Part shown: piece by piece, positions 11,724 to 23,212 of the stretch
Layout: every line of letters starts with the position of its first letter
How positions within the stretch are numbered: the first letter of the stretch is position 1
Assembly: GCF_026914185.1 (NCBI RefSeq)
Contig: NC_070571.1
Location: forward strand, 1,302,001 to 1,366,000
Source: Puccinia triticina
Lineage: Eukaryota; Basidiomycota; Pucciniomycetes; Pucciniales; Pucciniaceae
Direction of reading: 5' to 3'
Length of the DNA stretch: 64,000 bases
Position numbers and translations under genes: made by a program
The notes under the pieces: generated by a model
The model's input: only the letters and a program-made list of their open reading frames with translations
What the model was told of the DNA's origin: nothing
Databases searched by the model: none

Positions 11724-11836
11724 CCGCCCTACGGGTGCCGGGTCCGAGTCCGGGTACCTAAATATGCCCAAAATGACCGCAGGTACCCGTACCCGCCACG
11801 GGTACCCGGGTCCACTCGGTGATCTCTACCTGTGAC

Positions 11837-12260
11837 AGTAGGTATACTGGGAGTGTTGTAAACTCTTTGATGGTGATCCTGGGGATATCTGGGGTGTGGT
11901 TCAGGGTGTCTGAAGTCTGTAGATCCTCCTCAGGAAAGGGGGATCCTGACTTTGAAAATTTTCACAGTTTGCTTATGTAGTTACATATGTACATGTGGTT
12001 TGGCGCGCCTGGTAGCGCTTACACGTCACAACTGCGCATGCGCGTCACAATTCAAGAACTCAAGGAAGGAGTAGAGTTACAAAGAAATGGTAAGTTGTAA
12101 CTAGGGTTAAAATTGCATGGGGAAACAGAATATGAAGTCAAAACAAGTTTATCTCTTAAGATGAAAAAGATATGAAGTAATTCATATGTAAAAAGGTAGA
12201 AAAGGCAGCTTTTAGGTCAGCTTTGTTGACTCTAAGGCTGAAAATCACTACAATCCATCC
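11837..12260. other. No recognisable gene
   Basis: I find no coding or repeat signal here that I can defend. Confidence 0.4.
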
Positions 12261-13006
12261 AAAGTTTTAACCATGTGTAATAGAAACAACTTAAAAAGAA
12301 CTGGCAGCTTTTTGGTGTGTGCCCTGAAGATAAATACAAAAACCGTTTCAGAGAAACCTACTGGGTTTTGGTGTCAACTTTCAGTGGACAACAGGCTGGC
12401 CACTGAATGTGTATGCCCATATGTGGCCACTTTTGTGATGGATGTACAGAGCACCCTTTATCCTACATGAGGGGCATGCCAACAAAGAATTTTATCACAT
12501 TTCTTATCTGCGTTTTGAAATTTCAGACCCAGTAATGGAGCCAAAATTGCATTGAATTGTGGGGTGGTGTATGCTACATGGCCCTTGCGCTTGACAGAGC
12601 TGCTTAAAGAACAGCAAATTTAGTTTCAGGTTCCCCAAGCCATTTGACAAGGAAACTACTTTAGTCAAAGGTGCTTATCCATCATATAGGAGATGTGAAA
12701 ATGGACAAACTATCCAAGGGCAAAGAGGTCACAATTCCAAAAATTACTCTTCTGCACCAAGGTGATTTGAGTGTCAAATTTTCTTTTTATAGGTATCAAT
12801 TCCCCGTAGCCCTGGCATTTACTATGACCATTAATAAATGCCAGGGCCAAAGTATGAAGCACATATCACTTTTTTTAAAGAGCCCTGTGTTTGCCCATGG
12901 GCAATTTTATGTAGGAATGTTGCGTGTGCGGGATGTAGCTGATTTGTTAGTTGTACAGATAGCCAGTCAAAATTCAGGTGTTGTAAATCACCGCATGCAA
13001 ATTTGA
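12261..13006 (+). pseudogene. Helitron/PIF1-type helicase, C-terminal remnant
   Basis: The frame ending at 13006 contains QFPVALAFTMTINKCQGQSM followed by PVFAHGQFYVGMLRV. This matches motifs V and VI of the PIF1-like helicase of Helitrons (consensus like AFAMTINKSQGQ and VFSHGQLYVALSR). The helicase unwinds DNA during rolling-circle transposition. The final motif has lost the usual SR pair (here MLRVR). Upstream, about 12261-12670 gives only broken frames, and the HUH Rep domain and earlier helicase motifs are absent. It is therefore the 3' end of a decayed Helitron. I could not identify a CTRR terminus with its hairpin downstream. Confidence 0.75.
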
Positions 13007-13384
13007 GTCATGAAGGGACAGGCTACACTGTCCTGTATGAAGTGTGTGACATGGAGAACCTGTAATTTTACAGGTCTCCCTTTCATGCAGATGTCATGTA
13101 AGCAACATGGGGCAGATGTCACGTGAGCAGTAACTGTGCAGAAGGTTTCACTGGACTGTCACTCTCATAACAGCTTCATGCAGGCAACATGTCATTTAAA
13201 GTTGACAGTTCATGGCACACACACATCTGTCATGAGGGGTGACAAGACTGTGCAACCTGTAGTGCAATCATGAAACATTTTTGCACACAATGACACAAGG
13301 AAAATAAAATAGTCATTTGCTGAAAAGTTATTGAACAAGTGAAAAGAAAGGTCTGAGTGAAGTGGGTGTTGAACCCACAACCTC

Positions 13385-13411
13385 ATGTACTGTGAGAGTC
13401 AAACTCACATA

Positions 13412-13453
<42 letters not shown>

Positions 13454-13455
13454 AC
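13385..13455 (-). repeat. tRNA-like sequence (71 nt)
   Basis: On the minus strand the sequence folds as a cloverleaf: acceptor stem GTGTACT/AGTACAT (7 pairs with one wobble), D stem GCTC/GAGC, a weak anticodon stem TCACT/GCTGA, and a perfect T stem GTGAG/CTCAC with loop TTTGACT. A-box and B-box promoter motifs are present. The anticodon position reads TGA, but a serine tRNA should have a long variable arm and this has 4 nt, and position 33 is A. I therefore call it a tRNA-derived element, not a working tRNA. A second B-box-like GGGTTCAACACCC follows just outside. Confidence 0.55.
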
Positions 13456-13656
13456 ATTGCTATGTTGCAGTTGAATACAGTAGATGTATGCTTATGATGA
13501 TGTGTGGTGTTGCCTCCAATGGTGATTGGATGTGTAAGCAACAATGTGTTAAGCAGTGCTAGATTGACACTTCAACAAAAGTGACATCACACCAGCTCCA
13601 GCCAGCTACCCACCATCTATCCAATATCTACCCACTATCTACCCCGATCTCCCAAC

Positions 13657-13778
13657 TGTTGTAGCCCCATTGGGCTACGCACTCTGAGCCTCGCCGCAGT
13701 CGCGGTATCTTCCACATCCCGGACTCTGTCCGGGCTGTGAGTGCTATTATTATCATCATTGTCACCTGAGTCACTTCA
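13657..13778 (+). repeat. Copia 5' LTR (122 bp)
   Basis: It starts TGTTGTAGCCCCATTGGG and ends GTCACTTCA. It is very short for an LTR and contains two short dyads, GTAGCCCCATTGGGCTAC and CCCGGACTCTGTCCGGG. It differs from the 3' copy at one base (CAGTCGCGG against CAGTTGCGG), itself a C/T change at CpG. Confidence 0.95.
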
Positions 13779-13790
13779 GGTTATGAGCCC
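13779..13790 (+). other. Copia primer-binding site, half-tRNA-iMet type
   Basis: GGTTATGAGCCC abuts the 5' LTR. Its complement, GGGCTCATAACC, is the anticodon-arm sequence of initiator tRNA-Met including the CAT anticodon. This is the priming mode known for Drosophila copia, which uses a cleaved 5' half of tRNA-iMet. The match is read by eye. Confidence 0.75.
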
Positions 13791-14452
13791 TTGACGCTTA
13801 TATCTCTTGATTATCACTATCCGCAGTGTTCTACTAACCATAGTTCATTAGTCGCCGGTCTAACCATCCGGATATCATTCTTAATCATAACGTTCACCTT
13901 GGAAATCTTCTTTCTTGATCTTCATCAGCGATTGCCAACCTTAATCGGCTTGCTTATTCAATTCGATAAAACCTTGTCGAACGATCGCCGCATCTTCAGA
14001 ATCACCAACCATCTCTTCTACGCGTGGTGAAAGTCTAATCTTGAAAATTTTTGATAGCTAGGGAGATTAGCCATCTCTCCGAAGTCCGAGACTGTGGCCC
14101 AGTCTTGATCCGCTGTCAGATTTTAGAGGGAGAGGATCTAACTATCGCTCGACACCGGTCGTGGATCTTTTCTACTTCATCACATTATACTCGACCTTTG
14201 GCGTCCAATTTTTTTTCTTTTTTCCTTTTTCCATCATATTCACAACCCTAAAAATATCCGACCAAACAATCCCATCTCAATATCCTCCTTAACTTTTTCC
14301 AAACCTCATATTTCTTACTTTCCCCGTATTTCTTGTTTTCCCCTTCACCTTTTCCTATCAAATCCAAATCCTCTACCCCACAAATCCTTCTGACACCCTT
14401 ATATCAACTTCTCTAAAAAACAGCTTTTTTCTTCCTCATCTAGACACCGATC

Positions 14453-15001
14453 ATGAACCAGGCGAGCAATCAACCCTCGAACTCAACCTCGGCAGGAGCC
14501 TCGAACTGGCACATCGACGATCTGTCCCATCAAAATCGCCTGGCGGAGGACTTGGAGCTGCTCCAAGCAAATTTCAAACGGATGCCTCCGAGCCCGGAGA
14601 CGACCGCAGGAGCTGCTCAAAAGAAAGGAAAAGGTCCGGCGAATCAACAAACTCCTTGTCAACCAATGGACAATCGAGCAGTCCCTCCACATATGGATCC
14701 TCGGTTGCCCAAGGCCCCTCAACTGCAAGCCAAGCGTGCAGAGGAAGTGGTACCCATTGCAGAGCCGCCAGCCCGGCAAATGGCCCTCGATGCGCAGCTG
14801 GCGAAGGAGATGCGAGATTTCGAGGAAGCTGAGTTCTATCTGAAACAAGGAAAGCTTGTCGGTGGCGCTATCCAGACGGCAACAGCTCAGTTCAGATCCG
14901 TCAACATTCTCAAAGCGGATGGCTCAAACTTCGGCGACTGGTACCGAAATTTGGCGGAGGTTGCGCGAGCAAACTTGAAGACGGCACGGTTTTTTTTTTG
15001 A
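14453..15001 (+). pseudogene. Copia gag, N-terminal part
   Basis: The frame opens at ATG 14453 and runs 182 codons until it breaks in a T run at 14990-14999. Sequence after the run continues in another frame (EECDNTTYEQ...), so a one-base length change in the homopolymer ended it. The first half is Gln/Ser/Pro-rich; the second (EAEFYLKQGKLVGGAIQT onward) leads into the copia gag core that forms the particle shell. It lies about 670 bp inside the 5' LTR, after an AT-rich leader. Confidence 0.8.
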
Positions 15002-15578
15002 GGAGTGCGACAACACGACGTATGAACAAATCGGACGGGCTGTCATCATAGCAAGCGTTGATCACTCTCTAGTTGCTGAGATGCAGTCTCTTCATACGTG
15101 CCATGCTATGTACAACTCGCTGCTCGGCAAATTCAAAACTTCATCCAGGGCCGCCCAAATGAACATCTTTTACAAGTTTTGGACCTTTTCGGTTGACCCG
15201 GACAGTCCCAATGCTGGTATTGCGTCTACTCTGAAAGATATGTATGCAGAATGGCTGGCGATTGGATTGAAGTTCGGTATCGATTCGTTTCTCGGTTTCA
15301 TTCTGCAAGCAGCGGTTATGGACTCGTCGGCGCCATACAAGACGGCTTTTGAGCTCCGCGTCGAACAAATAGTGCAAAACGATCCTGCGGGGAAGTGTCC
15401 GACCTTTGAAAACATCATGAAGCAACTCGACATATGCAAAGACCAACACAAGCACCTAGTCGAATCAGTGTCGGGCAGCGGTCCGGCTTTTGCGACATCA
15501 AATCCGCCGTCGAGTCTGGTGGTATCTACCCAAGATTCTGAAGTGTTTGATGTATCGTCTTTCCTCACAGACGTTGTG
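15002..15578 (+). pseudogene. Copia gag, central part
   Basis: This continues gag in a shifted frame: EECDNTTYEQIGRAVIIASV, then the conserved copia gag segment around YNSLLGKFKTSSRAAQMNIF, and ends at DVSSFLTDVV. Together with the previous part it covers the UBN2/copia gag core. It ends exactly at a GT that opens the AT-rich interruption 15579-16472. Coding resumes at 16473 in a compatible phase. Confidence 0.8.
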
Positions 15579-16472
15579 GTAAGACTAATCCACTTACAAA
15601 CACGTCAAAAATAGGGAAGAATTAATATAATAGTATATTATAAAGTACAAACAAAACCCTTCTAGTACAAATTAACATACAAGCTACAGATTACATAGAA
15701 TTGTCAATTAAATTATCACCCAGAAAACCAGTACTAGTCTATTTAGTTACATACTCAAGTACATAGTAGAATTCTAGTTTTCACATACAAATCACACACA
15801 TTACATAGTACAAATCTACACTAGGACTGAAAGGGACACTGCTGAAAGATTCCATTATCACATGTTAGAAAATCTACTCTTAGATCATGTTTTCACCCCA
15901 AAGAGGAACAAGCCAAGTGATCTCAACTCAAAGTAGAATACTATTTCACAAATATCATGTACAGCATCCCAATATAGGTTATTATTTCACACTACAACTG
16001 TACAGCATCCCAAAGTAGTATTCTATTTCACACTTGTAAAATCCACTCTCAGACTAGATTATTTACTATATAAGGAGGCCTCTTCTGCCCCTTCTTGTTC
16101 CCTTTCTTCCCCATGCCAGCATAAATAGTAATATTAAGAAATTACTTCCGCTTCCATCACCCATCTAAATAGTAAGATCATAATAGTAATAATTATAATA
16201 TAAATTGAATTATAAATTGAGAACTTGATAACATAACAAATATAAATTGACCCTTCTAAAAAAAAGTCACTTACGTCAAACTATAACATCTCTCATCCCA
16301 CGCACAGAGTCCTGGTTCTTAGGGTCTGTAGTAGAAATATTTAAGAATACTTCTTCTGATTTAGCCACACTAAATTCTTAGTGTAAAATTCTTCCAGAGT
16401 TTATTATAGGAAGGCAGCCCTTCAAGCACCTTTAGCCTAAACTTACTTAGTTTTTGCTATTTCCCTTCCAAG
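15579..16472 (+). other. AT-rich interruption of copia gag with GT...AG borders
   Basis: This 894-bp segment is strongly AT-rich, full of stops and unlike the flanking coding sequence. It starts GTAAGA and ends with a pyrimidine-rich CTATTTCCCTTCCAAG, and excision would rejoin gag in phase. It may be an unusually long intron or a decayed insertion that happens to have splice-like ends; introns elsewhere in this window are under 150 bp. No terminal inverted repeat or target duplication is evident. Confidence 0.5.
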
Positions 16473-19400
16473 CTCAGATCACGCCTTGCGCAGAAGTTCC
16501 ACAACGTAGGCAAGGAGGACTGGGTTGATGCGCTCGACTTTTATGCGCTAACGGCCCACAAGTGTTTCCAGTGCGGAGGCGAGAACCATTACGCTTGAAA
16601 CTGCCCGGAAGGCAAGAAGGCAGGGACGGCAAACAGAAGGACGGGTCAGGCAATCAGCACAATTGTTGGAACGATTTACGGACACCTCCCCAGTGGAATG
16701 GCGGTCGACTCCACGCGCTTCCCGCGGGCCGACTTTAGGCGAGCAATTAACCCCCCCTCCAGAAATCAGCAACATGCCAGACAGCTTGCCGATCACTACC
16801 GCCCACGATACCAGGCGGCAAGCCGTGCCAATAGCCAGGCGACTCAGCAATCCAACCCAACATCAACATCTTCGGCAAGAGGGGGGGTGACGGCGCAAGT
16901 TGTGGAAGTCAACGGTCTTCCCGATGACCTGGATGACCTTGACTTTCATTCGATGGCCCTTGGAGAAGACCTCGTGAGTGAAGTCGCGATTTTTGATACG
17001 GGAGCCTCTCATGGTTTTACCGGTTCTAAGTATCTTCTCCATGATTTCCGTTCCCTCCCTAAACCCATTGGTGTCTCTGTAGCTACCAATGGACCCGGAT
17101 CATCGATCACTGGAATGGGGAACCTGAAGTTTCAGGTTCCCGACGGCAGCGTCATCGTCTTGCGACAAGTTCTTTATTGTGAGCAAGCAAAGACCACTCT
17201 GATATTGATGGCAGCTCTCCGTAAAGCTAACGCTCGTGTTGCCTATGACAACGCAGCAGATGCTTTTCAAATCTCTCGAGCAACTGGCGAGCGTCTGTTT
17301 TATTGCGTGTTTGAACCAACAAAAAACCGATGGTGTATGCCATACCCTATGATCAGGGCAGACTCTGCGATTTCTCGACTACCGCTCAATTGTCATGTTC
17401 TTTTTTCTTCACCATTGTCTTCTGTCCCTCCCATTTCCCCTCCTGATTTTCCCTCCGACCGTATCAAAGGCTCTCCTTTTCCCAGTGTTTATCTGACTGT
17501 TCCATCCTATGTGCAGCCTCCTGCTCAACTCCCAGGCAGCAATGACATCCTAGTTCTTGCCTCTAAAGTGAAAGTGGCAAAGCCTGATGAAGTCTTTAAG
17601 GAACCGTTGGGAAAATCAACCAACTTTCAGTGGAAAAGTGAGGCGCTTAGCAAAGATGAACAGACCCTGCTGTATTATCATAGGGCTTTTGGTCATGCAA
17701 GCCTTAGACATATAAGGAGACTGATAAAACTTGATCTTGGCCACGGCCTGCCGGAAAACCTACCCCCTGGGAAGATTCATTGTCCTGTGTGTGCAATTAG
17801 CAAAAGTACCCAAGTTAACCCCCTGAGTTCTACCCTCAGGAAAGTTGAGCACCTGGATGTCATGGCGGCGGACCTCATGGGCCCCTTTCAAGTCGATTCA
17901 ATTGATGGCGGAAAGTATCTACTAACCATGCGTGATGTAGCGACGGGCTGCGCTTTTGTCAAAGTCTTGAAGCAGAAGTCCGAGGCAAATGCGCACATCA
18001 TGGACACCATTGTACGCCTGGAACAGGCGACAGGAAAGAGACTGGGGACGCTCAGGAGCGACAACGGAGGCGAATTTGTCAACCAAAAGTTGAGCAATTT
18101 CCTGGCGGAGAAAGGGATTCTTGCGGAGAAGGCCTTGCCATACCATCACTATCAAAACGGGGTGATCGAGCGTTTCAATAGAACAGTGGCCGACATGGGG
18201 AGGACAGTTCTGATTGACAGCCCGTTGTCGAATGAGTTCTGGAGCTACGCTTTCGTATGGGCGACCTATGTTCTGAATCGAGTGCCGAACAAAGAGAGCG
18301 GGGACAAGACACCATACGAGGCTATGTTTGGGAGGAAAACTCAGTACGACAGTTTCCGGGTATTTGGGAGCATGGGATACGTCCACATTCCGCACGAAAA
18401 ACGGAAGAAACTAGATGAGCGGGCTCTGGAAGGTCATGTGATAGCACACCTCGAACAGAGCAAAGGGTGGCTTTTTTGGATTCCGTCTCAGAAGAAGTTT
18501 GTGACCTCGGCAATGGTCAGGTTCCCAACGAGCCTGTCGGAGATGAAATCAACGAGTGGACCGGTGAAGAAAGTAGATGAAAGCACGGTCGAATCAGATC
18601 CAGGACCAAAGCTATCTGTTGACTACATCATGAACCTTCTCCAACTCGGCAATTTCTCCCAGGAAATCGAGTTTACCAATCAGGAGCTTATTGTTGACAA
18701 GATCATTAGTCTCTGTCAATTCTATGGAATCTCCGTACCAAAGACTTTCAAGCAGGCGATGAACTCACCGGAAAAGGAAGCGTGGTCGAAGGCTATTGTG
18801 GTGGAGCTGTTGAACCTGGAGAGCATGCGGGTCTGGGTGCTGAAATTGAAACCAGAGGATAAGAAAGCGCTTGGGGGACGCTGGGTGTTTGCGACGAAGC
18901 CGGACACCAATGGGTCGGGAGTGCGATTCAAAGCACGTTATGTGGCGAAAGGGTTTACTCAAATTGAAGGAGAAGACTTCAACGCAACGTTTGCGCCGAC
19001 GGCTACTTTTGTATCACTTCGACTTCTGTTGGTGGTGGCGGCGGCGTATAACTGGCCGGTGCACAGCTTCGATTTTGTAGCTGCCTACCTAAACTCGCCG
19101 ATCAACGAAGAAGTCTGGGTTAAACCGCCAGAAGGAATGGAGACGGCCCCAGGACATGCCCTCCTGCTTCAAAAGGCGCTTTATGGCACGAAGCAAGCAG
19201 CTTGGTGCTGGTGGCTACACCTTAAAAACGTGCTGGACAAGTTTGGATACTCGCCCTCTCAGTACGATAACAGCCTTTACATCCTTCGTCACCCTGATGA
19301 GAAGGGAGTAGTGTGGTTGCACGTGGACGACGGAGTAGTTACGGCGTCGAACCCGACGCTGCTGAAACGCCTGGAGGACGACCTGAAAGACATCCTCAAG

Positions 19401-20252
19401 ATCAAGTGGTCTCACTCCCTCGACACAATCGTTGGTCTAAATGTTGTCCGATCGCCTAGGGGTTTCGCGCTTTTTCAAGAGGGACTGGTGTCAGCGGTTT
19501 TGGACGGCCACTGGGACGGTTATTCGAAAGCGTCGACCCCTCTGCCTGTGGGATACAACGCGACGACAGATGTGGATGGTGTGCAAGAAGACTCAGGCCG
19601 GTATCTCTCAGTGATAGGCTCCCTGAGCTATCTCGCGGTGGGGACGCGGCCAGATATTTGCTTTGCAGTCAATTATCTGGCGTGTTTTGCGGCAAAACCG
19701 GGAGTCTTGCACTGGAAAGGGGTAACGCACCTCATCAATTATCTGGCCACAACTAAAGACCTGCGCTTGAACTTGTTCCCGTCTGCTGATCATCTTGAAC
19801 TTAAGTCTTTTGCAGATGCGTCATGGGGAGGAGAGTTCTCCCGTTCCTCTTATGGTGTACTAATCACCTTTTTAAATTGCCCTGTTCTTTGGGTCTCACG
19901 GCGACAACAATCAGTGGCGTCGTCCACTTGTCACGCGGAATACATGGCACTGGGAGTAGCCACGCGCCAGACACTCTGGGTGAGACATTTGCTGAGGGAT
20001 GTTCTGAAGAGGGGTTATGTGGGTCATCTGTTTTGCAATAACCAATTGGTGATTAAGGTGTCGACGGATGACGCGTCCAACAAGAGAACACGCCATACTG
20101 ACCGTGACTTCTACATCACGAATGAGTCACTTTTTCAAAAAAAGACGTCGCTTCAATGGGTAGGTACGAAGGACCAGCTAGCTGATATCTTTACCAAGTG
20201 CATGACCCCCAATAAGTTTGTCACATTGAGAAATAGAATCATGTCTAGCTAG
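16473..20252 (+). pseudogene. Copia gag zinc knuckle and pol polyprotein
   Basis: The frame begins with the gag zinc knuckle CFQCGGENHYA-stop-NC, where TGA (16596-16598) replaces an expected Arg, then stays open from 16698 to TAG 20252. Residues counted from 16698: protease DTGA at 100; integrase zinc ligands H328, H333, C362, C365 and catalytic D392, D455, E491; RT with FKARYVAKGF near 744 and active-site HVDD at 875-878; RNase H with D1040, E1081 and an Asn at 1114 (CNNQ) where CDNQ is usual. The products cleave the polyprotein, integrate the cDNA, copy the RNA and degrade it. Loss of the RNase H Asp and the gag stop make autonomous activity unlikely, though pol is otherwise intact. Confidence 0.9.
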
Positions 20253-20384
20253 TTCGTCTTTGCGCCCTGAGTCAGTGTTCCTCTCTGGTCTTTATTTTTT
20301 TCTTCTTCAATTGTTTCCTTGTTTTATTTCTTCTTTCTTTGATTTTACTTGTAGGTAGTACCGGGCCTGCGGCGAGAGGGGGGG

Positions 20385-20506
20385 TGTTGTAGCCCCATTG
20401 GGCTACGCACTCTGAGCCTCGCCGCAGTTGCGGTATCTTCCACATCCCGGACTCTGTCCGGGCTGTGAGTGCTATTATTATCATCATTGTCACCTGAGTC
20501 ACTTCA
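20385..20506 (+). repeat. Copia 3' LTR (122 bp)
   Basis: It is preceded directly by the polypurine tract GCGAGAGGGGGGG (about 20372-20384), the primer for plus-strand synthesis, and followed by the CCAAC target duplication. It is nearly identical to the 5' copy. Confidence 0.95.
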
Positions 20507-20539
20507 CCAACCATCTCCTCATGAACTTCCAAAATTTAT

Positions 20540-21165
20540 CAAGGAGTCCCTGTTCAGTTTTTGATGAGCTCAAATGATCCTGAGTTCTGTCCAGCTGTGA
20601 GCTCAAATGATCCTCAGTTCTGTCCAGCTGATACTCAGCTTTGGTAACCAGCTCATACTCGGATTTTTTGCCCAGCTCATACTCAGCTTTTTCACGCAGC
20701 TCACTCTCAGAATTGGAATAAAGCATTTTGACCAGTCCTTGCCCAGGTGATGATCAGCTTTGTACTAGTCCTTGCACAGCTGATGCTTATCTTTTTACCA
20801 GTCCTTGCTCAGCCTTTTCCTAGTCCTGTCCCAGCTGATGCGTAGCTTTGACCAAGTCCTGGGCCAGATGGCCAGCTGATGCTCAGCTTGCTGAGTATCA
20901 GCTGAGCCAGGCCAGGGAAAAAGATGGGAATAAGCTTGGAAAGGACCAGAGCTGCAAATCAGCTAGGCTAGGGCCAAGGCTGAGCATCAGCTGAGCCACG
21001 GCCAAGGCTGAGCATCAGCTGTGCCAGGGCCAAAGATGATCATCAGGTGGCTGGTGCCAAAGCTGAGCATCAGCTGGTACAGGGAAAAAACTGAGCATCA
21101 GCGAAACAAGGGTAAAAGCTGAGCATCAGCTGGGCCAGGGCCAAAGATGAGAATCATCTGGTTTT
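20540..21165. repeat. Foldback minisatellite, CAGCTGATGCTCAGC type
   Basis: From about 20540 to 20890 the array repeats CCAGCTGATGCTCAGCTTT-like units. From about 20890 to 21165 the complement (AAAGCTGAGCATCAGCTG) repeats with a period of roughly 26-30 bp. The two halves form one large imperfect inverted repeat, each unit containing the palindrome CAGCTG. No terminal structure was identified. Confidence 0.65.
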
Positions 21166-22127
21166 GTCACATTGAGTGCTTTGATCCTGACACCTTTCAT
21201 GTGAGCCCTAGATGTGCTGGTGGAGAGGATCAGCATTGGAGCAGTGTTGGAGCTGAAAACAAAGCTGTTTCATGTCACTTTCCATCAAGTGACTACTTTT
21301 TTTTCCTGGTGTGAACGTAGTCAAAAAATTGATTTTTCTCCTGAAGGTTTGGTGGCCAGCTGGCCTATGGGAACAACTTATCATGCATAAACCTTACTGC
21401 AAGGTGCAAGAACAGACAAAATAAGCAGTCAAGTGATCCAATAGTGAACTTCCCTATGGGTTTCAGAAACTGGGAGAGGCACAGGATTGTGAGCATAAGA
21501 CACCAAGCTGAAATCAGTTTAGGCGGCGGAGCCGCCTCTGTCCTCCAGTTGTATACTAATACCAATTCTCATGTCTGTAAAGGCTGTCTGGGTTTTTTCT
21601 TTTTGTTCAAGTAGTCCACAGATGTTTTTCTGGTGTCCAGTAATTTTTGATGTGCCAATTGAAGAGTGGAGTCCCTGTTTTCCAGTTGGAGAGTCCTAGC
21701 TATAAGAAGGTCTTGGGTCTAGACAGTGTATCTAGATGGCTGTAAAAGTTTGGGAGAGTTTGGGTGCTTCAGTGAGGAGATATGAAAATTTCTCTATTTT
21801 GTGGGATTTTTTGTAAAATTAAAATCCTGACTGCCATTTGGGATTGTGGAATTACAACTCTGACTCCCAAAACGCCCCCAGGTCAAAATTTGGTCATGAG
21901 GACCCAAGGGAGATGTCTTGAAGCGGTCCGCACAACATAAACTCCATTTGGGAGTCAATTTTGTAATTTATGGGAGTCAACTAGAGATCAAAGCGGCTTT
22001 GTCGCTGCAACTCAACGCTCCGGGACACTGCCCTCCTTCCCCCCCCCGCCTGGCCATATTTAACAACCACCCCCCTCACTTTCACCTTAAACACCTCAAC
22101 CCTACATCGCCCCAGAAGAACCACCCT
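21166..22127. other. No recognisable gene
   Basis: The sequence AAGTGACTACTTTTTTTTCCTGGTG near 21285-21313 resembles one end of the MITE at 34409-34523 and may be a truncated relative. Otherwise I see nothing supportable. Confidence 0.35.
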
Positions 22128-22156
22128 CCCCCCCCCCCCCCCCCCCCCCCCCCCCC
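22128..22156. repeat. C homopolymer, 29 nt
   Basis: An uninterrupted run of 29 C lies in a generally C-rich strand segment (22024-22170). Its length in the assembly may be unreliable. Confidence 0.9.
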
Positions 22157-23100
22157 GCTCCCCAACCCCTCACCACCACATTCCACAATCTGAGACTATC
22201 ACATTAGCCATTGTGTTTCACATTTCATTCCGTACCAAAGGCTGGTATGACCCTGCCATGACCGGGGGAGCATGCCAGCCTGGCAGCGATGGCGGGTGCA
22301 GGTTAAGAACTAAGCTACCATTCATTCGGCCCAAATTGTTCTCCACAGCAAAAAAAAATAATCAATTAACCGCCCTAAATCTCATGTCTACTCGCACAAC
22401 CAGCCACCACACCTACCCGCCCCTTAATGCACTCCCTCCATCGAACCAGGCATGGGACACGTGAGAGTGCCATATTGTCCAGGCAACAGAGATTGCAACA
22501 TTCACTCAGCTGCATCCCATTCATCAGCATAATTGTCACGCCACAGGCTATCCACAACACACCACTCACTGCCAGAGGACTACATCTTCCCCCAAAAAAT
22601 TTGTCCCTCCCTTTCCCGCAAGGTAATTGCAATATCCCACAAGCTTGTCGCCTCTCAAGTGGGAATCAAGCATGCTCAATGATTTGATTCACCGCGCACA
22701 AAGGGTATCCACAAGTTGTTTGTCCTTATTGCCCACATATCCTATTGATCAAGAAAAATGGTCAATTAAATTATTACCAAGCTCAAAGCCTTCATCTAAG
22801 ATACTTAGGAATGAAAAATATGTATTCATTCATGATTGGCGCCAGCTCAGATAAAACCCAAGTCGCCCACTGGATCATCTCCGTGTTTTTGTGCGGTTCC
22901 TTGAAGCATAAGACATTTTTGATATCAATCCTTGAGGATAGATACTAACAATAGTCACATAATTAAAATCCACACTAAGGGTGTTCAAAGTTGAAATCAT
23001 AAAATTTTCAATGCATAAAATCATAAAATCACAAAACTTTCAAGTGATGATTTCATATGATCACCATAACTATTTCCCCACTCTCCATCACGCAAAACGG
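22157..23100. other. No recognisable gene
   Basis: Short frames only, with no motif or structured repeat that I can defend. Confidence 0.35.
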
Positions 23101-23212
23101 TCAAGAGTTTGTGTTGATTGTGTTATGATTGTTGTTGATCAGAAGTGGAATCTGACCTGATAACCTTAACACAGGTCAGCATATTAATCAATCCGCCAAA
23201 GTTAGTGCTTAC

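Larger units (their letters stand above)
9836..11828. mobile_element. hAT-type non-autonomous element carrying a palindromic minisatellite and a gypsy LTR
   Basis: Imperfect terminal inverted repeats, TAAAGATCGCCCG at the left and the complement of TAGAGATCACCGAG at the right, are flanked by a perfect 8-bp duplication CCTGTGAC (9828-9835 and 11829-11836). Subterminal GGTACCCG motifs occur at both ends. Inside are a minisatellite (10050-10860) and a solo gypsy LTR (10923-11723) inserted later. Without that LTR the element is about 1.2 kb and has no transposase, so it must be mobilised in trans if at all. Confidence 0.7.
13657..20506 (+). mobile_element. Complete Ty1/copia LTR retrotransposon
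   Basis: Two 122-bp LTRs (13657-13778, 20385-20506; TG...CA ends) differ at only about one position and are flanked by a perfect 5-bp duplication CCAAC (13652-13656, 20507-20511). A primer-binding site follows the first LTR and a polypurine tract GCGAGAGGGGGGG precedes the second. The coding order protease-integrase-RT-RNase H is that of copia. The near-identical LTRs suggest a recent insertion, yet gag is broken by a frameshift, a TGA and an 894-bp AT-rich interruption, so it may have moved with proteins from another copy. Confidence 0.95.

Noticed and set aside
13385..13455. Functional tRNA-Ser(TGA)
   Set aside because: No long variable arm, A at position 33 and a mismatch in the anticodon stem.
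12671..13580. Helitron 3' terminus (CTAGAT near 13559)
   Set aside because: I could not see the required adjacent hairpin and AT target context.
13779..13790. Chance match rather than primer site
   Set aside because: Kept as a primer site because the same GGTTATGAGCCC also abuts the TRIM LTR at 49438, two independent elements.
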